Source: a bacterium
GTDB lineage: Bacteria; Verrucomicrobiota; Verrucomicrobiae; Limisphaerales; J093
NCBI GenBank assembly: GCA_021839785.1
Contig: JAKCAB010000755.1
Location: 1 to 5,591, forward strand
Direction of reading: 5' to 3'
Length of the DNA stretch: 5,591 bases
Each line of letters begins with the position of its first letter. Position 1 is the first letter of the stretch. The notes under the pieces are model-generated. The model did not search any database. It was not told the DNA's origin and worked only from the letters and a program-made list of their open reading frames with translations. A program made the translations under genes and the position numbers. Positions 1 through 5,591 of the stretch are shown here, piece after piece.

Positions 1-1259
1 CGACGTGCCCCACTTACGACGCCACCCGGATCGAACGCCACAGCCCGAGCGGCCGCATCGCGCTGATGCGGGCCATCGCCGACGACCGCCTCGAACCCAC
101 GCGAGCCTTTGGCGAGGAATTGTATTTCTGCCTCGGTTGCCTCGCCTGCATGACCGCCTGCCCGGCCGGCGTGAACTACGCCGAACTGTTCGAGCGAGCG
201 CGGGCCGAGGTTGAACGGGTCGGCAAGCTGCGAAACCCGAAGCGCAACTTGATCCGCTGGTTCACCGTGAAGTGGCTGTTCATGGATTTGCGCCGGCTGC
301 GGCTGCTCGGGCGCTTGATGCGCGTCTATCAATGGCGCTGGCTGGGCCTGCAATCGTTCCTCCGCAAGTCCGGCGTGCTGCGCCTGCTGCCCAAACGCCT
401 GCGCGAGCTGGAGGCGATGACGCCGGACGTGCAACGCCGGTTCTCCCACCAACTCATCGCGGAAATCACCCCTGCCGTCGGCGCGCGACGCCACCGCGTC
501 GCCCTGCTCACCGGCTGCGCGCAGGATTTGATTTTCAGCGACGTGAACCGCGACACCGTAGAGGTGCTGGCCCACAACGGTTGCGAGGTCTTCACGCCGC
601 GCCACCAGCAGTGCTGCGGTTCGCTCCACGCCCACAACGGCGAACTCGAACTGGCCCGCCGGCTCGCGCGGACGAACATCGACCAATTCCCGCCCGAGCA
701 ATTCGACGCCATCATCACCAACGCCGGCGGCTGCGGTTCGCACTTGAAGCACTATGGTCACCTGCTCGCCGACGACCCGGCCTACCGCGCGCGGGCCGAG
801 CTGTGGGACCGCAAATGCAAGGATGTGCACGAATGGCTCGCCCAAATCGGACTGGAATCGCCGCCGGCCAGCGGTGTGCCGCCGTTCGTGGCGACCTACC
901 ACGAGTCTTGCCATTTGAGCCACGGGCAGCGGATCGTCGAGCAACCCCGCCAGCTTTTGCGCGCCATTCCGAACCTCAAGCTGGTCGAGTTGCCGGAAAG
1001 CAACTGGTGTTGCGGCAGCGCCGGCATCTACAACCTCACCCAGCCGGAAATGGCCAATCAACTGCTCGACCGCAAGATTCGCCATCTCAAATCCACCGGC
1101 GCGACCGTGGTAGCCACGGCCAATCCCGGCTGCCAGCTACAGCTCATCAACGGCGCCAAGGCGCATGGCCTCCAGATTCGCGTGGCGCACCCAATGACGT
1201 TGCTGGCCGAGGCGTATCGCTCAGCCGGGGCTTGGAAATCACTCCTGAACGCAGCTTGA
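1..1259 (+). CDS. glcF: Glycolate oxidase iron-sulfur subunit (GlcF-like), 5' end missing
   Basis: This is the electron-transfer subunit expected to work with the flavin subunits GlcD and GlcE in oxidising glycolate to glyoxylate at the inner face of the membrane. The frame is open from the left edge (first complete codon at 3), so the start and about 25-30 residues are missing, including the first three cysteines of the N-terminal [4Fe-4S] site. Numbering from nt 3, C2 lies in a CPTY motif followed by the HSPSGRIALM segment typical of GlcF. The second ferredoxin-like cluster is C43-x2-C46-x2-C49-x3-C53-P. Two cysteine-rich CCG domains follow: LTGC172, C204-C205-G and GGC244G, then SC303H, C336-C337-G and C377. 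This order and the 418 visible residues fit full GlcF at slightly over 400 residues. The in-frame ATG at 66 is internal, because homology continues upstream of it. It could be a related two-CCG (Fe-S) oxidoreductase, but the CPTY plus GRI signature favours GlcF. glcD or glcE may lie left of the window. Confidence 0.9.
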   Translation, partial: TCPTYDATRIERHSPSGRIALMRAIADDRLEPTRAFGEELYFCLGCLACMTACPAGVNYAELFERARAEVERVGKLRNPKRNLIRWFTVKWLFMDLRRLRLLGRLMRVYQWRWLGLQSFLRKSGVLRLLPKRLRELEAMTPDVQRRFSHQLIAEITPAVGARRHRVALLTGCAQDLIFSDVNRDTVEVLAHNGCEVFTPRHQQCCGSLHAHNGELELARRLARTNIDQFPPEQFDAIITNAGGCGSHLKHYGHLLADDPAYRARAELWDRKCKDVHEWLAQIGLESPPASGVPPFVATYHESCHLSHGQRIVEQPRQLLRAIPNLKLVELPESNWCCGSAGIYNLTQPEMANQLLDRKIRHLKSTGATVVATANPGCQLQLINGAKAHGLQIRVAHPMTLLAEAYRSAGAWKSLLNAA

Positions 1260-1283
1260 CTCCCGAGGTCGTCTGCTTATGGT
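1256..1283 (+). promoter_or_regulatory. Possible sigma70-type promoter overlapping the glcF stop
   Basis: TTGACT (1256-1261, 5 of 6 to the -35 consensus) is followed after 16 bp by TATGGT (1278-1283, 4 of 6 to the -10 consensus). Its position would give the propeller gene its own transcript with a leader of roughly 85 nt. The -35 hexamer includes the TGA stop of glcF. This is consensus matching in a short GC-rich gap, with no conservation evidence, so it is weak. Confidence 0.25.
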
Positions 1284-1376
1284 TAGCCGCGTCGTCCCGG
1301 ATGGATCCCAAGCTGCTTGAAGTAGCGTTCCGGCGAGGTGCCGGTGCCCGGCTCCGATCTGGCGGCGTACCGGGCT

Positions 1377-3428
1377 ATGAAAAGAGTATTTGGGATTCTG
1401 CGTTCTCCTCGATCATTCCTCTCGTTTGGGTTTGTCCTCTGTTCCGTTGCGATGGCGCAAAGCGGCCCCACCGCCATCGGCGCCTGGCCTCTGACACCCA
1501 ATGCCAAAGTGCTGTCCGTGGCGGTGCAAGACAGCCTGGCCATCGTCGCCGACAGCCAGGCCGGCGTGGTGGCCTGTGACATCAGCGATCCCGGCTGTCC
1601 CGTGCGTTTGGGCAGCCTCGCCGTTCAAGGCGCGGCCAACGACGTGAAATTGGCGGCCGGCCGGGCTTTCGTGGTGACCAGTGGCGAAGGCCTGGTGGTG
1701 CTGGGCCTTGATGACCCGCGGCAGCTTGTGCGCCTGGCGAGCCTGGCCGACGCCGGCGGCAACGCCCTGGCGATCGAGGACCAAACTGCTTTCATCGCTC
1801 AATACAACAGCGGTCTGCTGTTGTTGGACATCAGCGATCCGCTGGCGCCCCGGCGCCTCGGTGTGGTGGCCACGCGAGGCAACGCCCAAGACGTGGCGGT
1901 CTCGAACCGGCGGGCCTGCGTGGCGAGCGTCAGAGGCGGGCTGGACGTGTTCGACGTGACCGACCCGGCCGCGCCGGTGTGGCTCGGCGGCTTGGACCTC
2001 CCCGGCTCTCCTCGCGGTGTAGCTTGGCATGGCGACCACGTCTTGGTGGCGGACGAAACCGCCGGGCTGACGCTCGTCGATCTGAGCACGCCGGCGAACC
2101 CGGTCATCGTCGCCACCAACCTCATTCGGTGGCCGCGGGGCGTGACGGTCTTCGGCGATCGCGCCGTGGTGGTCGGTGATCGCGGTCTCCACGTCTTGGA
2201 CCTATCGCTGCCGGAATCGCCTCGAGTGATCGGAAACGCGTCCGATGTGCGCGGAGAACGCGTGATAGTCCGGAACGAAGTGGCTTACGTGGCGGGTGGA
2301 TTGGACGGGATGCGCGTCGTGGACTTGCAGACTGCGGCCAGCCCCGCCCCGCGGGGGCGGATGCTCACCTCCGGCAGCCTGCGGGCCGTTGCGGTGTCGG
2401 GCCCGTACGCCTACGTGGCGGAACTGCAGTCCGGGCTCTACGTGCTGGACGTCACCGACCCGACCCAGCCAGTGAATGTGGGCCAGTTGTACATTGGCGG
2501 AAACAGCGTCTTGCAGCACGACCTTGTGGTGTCGGGCCAACGCGCTTACCTCGCCTCGGCGCTGAGCGGGCTGCATGTGATCGACGTGAGCAACCCCCGC
2601 CGTCCGGCGCGTCTCGGCGGTCTGCCGGCCCGCGCCATGGGGGTGGCGGCTGCCGGCGACTACGTTTATCTGGCCGAGAGTCACGGTGGACTGCAAATCG
2701 TGCGGGTGAGCGACCCGGCGAATCCTGTCTCTGTGGCCAGCCTGGCCACCGGCGGAGACGCGCGTGCGGTCGCGGTCGCGGGCCAGTATGTGCTGGTCGC
2801 CGATTTCCTCGGCGGGCTGCGGCTCATCGACGCCCGCGATCCCGAAAACCCCGTGACCGTGACGACGCTACTACCCAAGGCCACGGCAGTAACCACGCAG
2901 GGGAACCTCGCCTTTGCGGGCTTTATTCCGACGCTCAGCGTGCTGGACCTCAGCGTTCCCTCACAGCCGGTGCTTCTGGGGCAGATACGCACCAACAACA
3001 ACTCCTTGGTCATCACGGTCGCGGAGGGGTGCGCTTACGTGGCGGGCATGTCCGGGGCGAAAGCCGTACTCGACCTCTTCGATGTCTCCTCGCCGACTAC
3101 CCCGCGTCATGCCAGTCGGCTGGAATTGGGCAACTTTCTGATCGGTGATCTCGCCACGCAAGGTTCGCTGCTCTTTGTGGCCCAAGGCAATGGTTTGGTC
3201 ATTTACCGGCCGAGCTTTCGCCTCACCACCCCGCACCGGCAGGGAGGCAACTTGGTCTGGAACCTGCCTTCGCTCGCGAACCGGCGGTACATCCTCGAGC
3301 GCAAACCTCACTTGGCCGCTGACACTTGGACGGCACAGGCAGAACTGGCCGGAGACGGCAAACCGCTGTCCTTCGAAGTGCCAATCACGGCTGCCGACTC
3401 GGCCTTCTTCCGTGTGCGGGAGGAATGA
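1377..3428 (+). CDS. Secreted LVIVP-repeat beta-propeller protein with C-terminal module
   Basis: This is a 683-residue exported protein, mostly made of a repeated block of about 41 residues: 'AVxGxxAYVAxxxxGLxVxDVSDPxxPVxLG'. I count 14 such blocks, at about residues 46-613, matching the LVIVP repeat family. Each is likely one propeller blade, so two seven-bladed propellers is a natural guess. The best-conserved copies are near residues 336-370, 382-414 and 422-455. Residues 614-683 are a different module ('RRYILERKPHLAADTW...AFFRVREE') of the kind often found at the C-terminus of secreted verrucomicrobial proteins. The ATG at 1377 is preferred over the in-frame GTG at 1338. It places a basic start (MKRVFGILRS), a hydrophobic stretch and an AMA|QS signal peptidase I site (cut after A27) exactly at the N-terminus. 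No good Shine-Dalgarno precedes either start. No catalytic motif is seen; a binding or scaffold role outside the cytoplasm is inference. Confidence 0.88.
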   Translation: MKRVFGILRSPRSFLSFGFVLCSVAMAQSGPTAIGAWPLTPNAKVLSVAVQDSLAIVADSQAGVVACDISDPGCPVRLGSLAVQGAANDVKLAAGRAFVVTSGEGLVVLGLDDPRQLVRLASLADAGGNALAIEDQTAFIAQYNSGLLLLDISDPLAPRRLGVVATRGNAQDVAVSNRRACVASVRGGLDVFDVTDPAAPVWLGGLDLPGSPRGVAWHGDHVLVADETAGLTLVDLSTPANPVIVATNLIRWPRGVTVFGDRAVVVGDRGLHVLDLSLPESPRVIGNASDVRGERVIVRNEVAYVAGGLDGMRVVDLQTAASPAPRGRMLTSGSLRAVAVSGPYAYVAELQSGLYVLDVTDPTQPVNVGQLYIGGNSVLQHDLVVSGQRAYLASALSGLHVIDVSNPRRPARLGGLPARAMGVAAAGDYVYLAESHGGLQIVRVSDPANPVSVASLATGGDARAVAVAGQYVLVADFLGGLRLIDARDPENPVTVTTLLPKATAVTTQGNLAFAGFIPTLSVLDLSVPSQPVLLGQIRTNNNSLVITVAEGCAYVAGMSGAKAVLDLFDVSSPTTPRHASRLELGNFLIGDLATQGSLLFVAQGNGLVIYRPSFRLTTPHRQGGNLVWNLPSLANRRYILERKPHLAADTWTAQAELAGDGKPLSFEVPITAADSAFFRVREE

Positions 3429-3487
3429 CCGAAGACAAGACCGCTCAAGCGGGCGAGTGTTATGAGCAACCTCCCCGGCGCTTGCGG

Positions 3488-3512
3488 GCGCGGCTGCGAA
3501 GCCACGCCGCGC
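3488..3512 (+). terminator. GC-rich hairpin after the propeller gene, no T-tract
   Basis: GCGCGGC (3488-3494) pairs perfectly with GCCGCGC (3506-3512) across an 11-nt loop, 60 bases after the propeller stop. The stem is all G/C and should be stable in RNA. There is no run of T after it, so it is not a classical intrinsic terminator. It could be an RNA 3'-end stabiliser or a chance palindrome in GC-rich DNA. The rest of 3429-3564 shows nothing clear except an AAAGGAG at 3521-3527, which is 37 bases from the next start and so too far to serve it. Confidence 0.35.
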
Positions 3513-3564
3513 TCGTCCCCAAAGGAGTTGCGCCCGGCGGGCCAGTTGCGCTATCCCCAGACTC

Positions 3565-3948
3565 GTGAAGACCCAAGCTAATCGAGCAATTCTCCACGCC
3601 AGCACTCTCACCTTGGTCGTGGCCCTGACAGGACTGCTGTTCACCGGCTGTTCGAGCCTCCAGCCGGAATTTGATGCCAACGGCATTCCGGCTGCGCGTT
3701 ATCGTGTGGGCGGCGGCTTTGAGATCGATTACCGCGCTCCGGCAACGGGCACGGCCGTGGTGGTGGAAGACACTTCGCGCCGTGTGTGGGTGACGCAGTC
3801 ATTGGACGAACTGGAGACATTCACGTTCCGCATCTCCGCCGATGACCCGGACCTGCACGAACGCCTGGGCCAAAACGCGAGCGCGGCGAAATTCTCGCTC
3901 TATTTCTTGCCGACCAACGCAAAGCAGCGGAACGAGGAAGAGGATTGA
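3565..3948 (+). CDS. Small predicted lipoprotein, unrecognised family
   Basis: This is a 127-residue protein I cannot place in a family. It begins with a basic segment (MKTQANRAIL), then a hydrophobic stretch ending in LLFTGC-SS. C29 is the likely lipidated cysteine after signal peptidase II cleavage; phenylalanine at -3 is less usual than leucine, but the rest fits. The mature part has a glycine-rich turn (YRVGGGFEIDYRAPATGTAVVVED, about residues 46-69) and alternating hydrophobic residues suggesting a small beta fold. It ends in a charged tail (KQRNEEED). The start is GTG at 3565: it is the only start codon in the frame after the upstream stop at 3463, and it places the signal peptide correctly. 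No Shine-Dalgarno is near. It follows the propeller gene by 136 nt on the same strand, with a hairpin between them, so co-transcription is uncertain. An envelope location is likely; the function is unknown. Confidence 0.7.
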   Translation: MKTQANRAILHASTLTLVVALTGLLFTGCSSLQPEFDANGIPAARYRVGGGFEIDYRAPATGTAVVVEDTSRRVWVTQSLDELETFTFRISADDPDLHERLGQNASAAKFSLYFLPTNAKQRNEEED

Positions 3949-3953
3949 AACGC

Positions 3954-3975
3954 CTGCCGCGGGCAGTCGCGGCGG
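3954..3975 (+). terminator. GC-rich hairpin between convergent genes, no T-tract
   Basis: The hairpin lies 6 bases after the lipoprotein stop. GCCGCG (3956-3961) pairs with CGCGGC (3968-3973) across the loop GGCAGT; a G-U and a C-G pair extend the stem to 8 bp. It sits in the 77-bp gap between convergent genes, so it could end transcripts from both sides. No T-run follows in either direction, so termination is inferred from position and stem strength only. Confidence 0.4.
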
Positions 3976-4025
3976 ACGCCAGCCAGCAAGGTTCCTTCGG
4001 CGGCTGAGATCTCTGCCCGCGTCGC

Positions 4026-4820
<795 letters not shown>

Positions 4821-4842
4821 AGGATTCGGGTTACAGAAGCCA

Positions 4843-4870
4843 AGCATAACCGTCTTCGTCGCGTTCGCAA
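4843..4870 (-). promoter_or_regulatory. Possible weak promoter of the pseudopilin gene
   Basis: Read on the minus strand, TTGCGA (4870-4865) is followed after 16 bp by TATGCT (4848-4843); each matches 4 of 6 consensus bases. It fits between the repeat array and the gene. If real, the -10 covers the alternative ATG at 4847, which would make GTG at 4820 the start with a leader of about 15 nt. This is consensus matching only. Confidence 0.2.
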
Positions 4871-4879
4871 CCTCGCGCC

Positions 4880-5079
4880 GGCAACGCCCCGGTAGGGCGA
4901 GGCTCCGGTCGAGCCCTGCCATTTCAACCGCCAAGACGCCGAGGCGCGGAGGTTGAATTGGGAAGCCAGGAAGACCGGAAGTCCAAGCCGCGGCACCGCG
5001 GGAGCGTCGCCCTACCGCGTTGCCCTGCCCAACGTTGACGCGCCGGTCTCTGTCCAGCTTGAGGCCAAAGAATGCCGAA
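4880..5079. repeat. Array unit 1 (best-preserved palindrome)
   Basis: This is the leftmost copy. Its left arm begins GGCAACGC at 4880 and runs through GGTAGGGCGAGGCTCC (4891-4906). The inverted right arm is 5001-5024 (GGAGCGTCGCCCTACC then GCGTTGCC). Only one mismatch and a CCC insertion separate the arms. Further pairs nest inside: CCGGTC 4905-4910 with GACCGG 4973-4978, CCTG 4915-4918 with CAGG 4967-4970, and TTCAACC 4923-4929 with GGTTGAA 4951-4957. The linker hairpin (5042-5058) carries two mismatches here. Confidence 0.85.
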
Positions 5080-5279
5080 ACCAACCCCGGTGGGGCGAGG
5101 CTCCGGTCGAGCCCAGCCAATTCTCAGCCACGGAGGCGCGGAGGCACGGAGGTTGAATTTGGAACGCCGTAAAACCGGAAAGCCAAGTCACGGCTCCGCG
5201 GGAGCGTCGCCCTACCGCGTTGCCCCGCCCAACCTTGGCGCGCTGGTTTTTGACCGGCTTGGGGCCAAAGAATGCCAAA
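5080..5279. repeat. Array unit 2
   Basis: This copy has the same order of parts, but the middle of the palindrome has been replaced or has diverged. Instead of the TTCAACC arm it carries three 8-bp steps, CACGGAGG, CGCGGAGG and CACGGAGG (5129-5152). The right arm is intact (5201-5216). The linker stem (5242-5258) differs from unit 3 at stem bases 5244 and 5248, both of which form G-U pairs in a plus-strand RNA. Confidence 0.85.
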
Positions 5280-5479
5280 ACCAACCCCGGTGGGGCGAGA
5301 CTCTGTCGAGCCCTGCCATTCCTCCGCCAAGGCACCGAACGAAGCGGGGAGGTTGAATTTGGAAAGCAGGAAGGCCGGAAGTCCAAGCCGCGGCTCCGCG
5401 GGAGCGTCGCCCTACCGCGTTGCCCCGCCCAACGTTGGCGCGCCGGTCTCTGACCGGCTTAGGGCCAGTGAAGGCCGAA
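5280..5479. repeat. Array unit 3
   Basis: This copy has a degraded left arm (GGTGGGGCGAGACTCT at 5289) and an altered middle (5320-5350), but an intact right arm (5401-5416). It holds the only perfect linker hairpin: GCCGGTC (5442-5448), loop TCT, GACCGGC (5452-5458). Confidence 0.85.
5442..5458 (+). repeat. Perfect 7-bp linker hairpin of unit 3
   Basis: GCCGGTC, loop TCT, then GACCGGC form a perfect stem. The same place in unit 2 (5242-5258) pairs with two G-U wobbles, and in unit 1 (5042-5058) with two mismatches. Confidence 0.7.
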
Positions 5480-5591
5480 ACCAACCCCGGTGGGGCGAGG
5501 CTCCGGTCGAGCCCTGCCATTTCAACCGCCAAGACGCCGAGGCGCGGAGGTTGAATTGGGAAGCCAGGAAGACCGGAAGTCCAAGCCGCGG
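5480..5591. repeat. Array unit 4, cut by the window edge
   Basis: Positions 5489-5591 match unit 1 positions 4891-4993 at 102 of 103 bases; the only difference is A4894 versus G5492. It keeps the inner TTCAACC/GGTTGAA pair that units 2 and 3 have lost. Its right arm and linker lie outside the window. Confidence 0.85.

Larger units (their letters stand above)
4880..5591. repeat. Tandem array of 200-bp palindromic units, continues past right edge
   Basis: Four head-to-tail copies are visible, three complete and the fourth cut by the window edge. Equivalent bases recur at exact 200-bp steps: the CAAC before each left arm is at 4882, 5082, 5282 and 5482, and the invariant core starts at 4996, 5196 and 5396. 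Each unit has a palindromic half of about 145 bp and a linker of about 55 bp with its own hairpin in at least two copies. The period is not divisible by three, so any protein frame changes register from copy to copy, and I see no gene in 4848-5591 on either strand. The array lies directly upstream of the pseudopilin gene and takes up where its normal 5' region would be. It most resembles an amplified REP/ERIC/MITE-like element; no transposase is visible. Confidence 0.93.

Noticed and set aside
1338..1376. GTG at 1338 as start of the propeller gene
   Set aside because: It would put 13 non-basic, non-hydrophobic residues before a clean signal peptide that starts at the ATG at 1377.
272..1579. 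Long plus-strand frame of 435 codons over the glcF gene
   Set aside because: It overlaps glcF and the start of the propeller gene in another frame. Its translation is arginine/alanine-rich with no motif, as expected from GC-rich shadow frames.
1413..2192. Minus-strand frame of 259 codons under the propeller gene
   Set aside because: It is antisense to a well-supported repeat protein. Its histidine- and arginine-rich composition mirrors the LVIVP repeat.
3441..3452. Hairpin CCGC-TCAA-GCGG just after the propeller stop
   Set aside because: The stem is only four pairs with no T-run; such stems are frequent by chance at this GC content.
2961..3686. Minus-strand frame of 241 codons across the propeller end and lipoprotein start
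   Set aside because: It covers two real genes and the intergenic hairpin, and shows no recognisable domain.
4953..5591. Small proteins encoded in the repeat units on either strand
   Set aside because: The 200-bp period shifts the frame at each unit, so the same DNA is read in different frames. No start-site signal or conserved protein pattern is seen.
4880..5591. CRISPR array
   Set aside because: The whole 200-bp unit is repeated. There are no short repeats separated by unique spacers of similar size, and no cas gene is present.

Overview
The window looks like a piece of a high-GC verrucomicrobial chromosome, probably from the Limisphaerales/Pedosphaera side of the phylum. Three things suggest this. 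There is a pseudopilin-like protein with a class III leader (GG|FTLIE followed by an [25 protein letters not shown] helix). There is a secreted LVIVP-repeat beta-propeller ending in the 'YILERK...W...AFFRV' module common in secreted proteins of this phylum. There is also a dense intergenic palindromic repeat array. The taxonomic call rests on family recognition only; no rRNA or marker gene is present.

Layout, left to right. (1) Positions 1-1259, plus strand: 3' part of a glycolate oxidase iron-sulfur subunit gene (glcF-like), cut by the left edge. (2) 1260-1376: short intergenic stretch with a weak possible promoter overlapping the glcF stop. (3) 1377-3428, plus: a 683-residue exported protein with 14 LVIVP-type repeats and a C-terminal module. 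(4) 3429-3564: intergenic stretch with a strong GC hairpin. (5) 3565-3948, plus: a 127-residue unrecognised small lipoprotein. (6) 3949-4025: convergent gap with another GC hairpin. (7) 4026-4820 (or 4847), minus: pseudopilin-like protein of the type II secretion/type IV pilin prepilin class, with a DUF1559-like C-terminal DGH motif. (8) about 4880 to the right edge: tandem array of 200-bp units, three complete and one partial, running off the window directly upstream of the pseudopilin gene.

No pathway links all the genes. The glcF fragment belongs to central metabolism (glycolate to glyoxylate). The propeller, the lipoprotein and the pseudopilin are all envelope or exported proteins, but nothing shows that they act together. 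The most notable part is the array. Its units have a period of exactly 200 bp, so the reading frame rotates and it is not coding. The first unit contains a nested imperfect palindrome of about 145 bp with 24-27-bp terminal inverted arms. A 30-bp core is identical in all three complete units. The first and fourth units are nearly identical to each other (102 of 103 bases) while the two between them have diverged. I read this as a REP/ERIC/MITE-like palindromic element amplified in tandem, with some evidence of a three-unit higher-order period. I see no sign of a defence system, CRISPR array, tRNA, rRNA or transposase gene.
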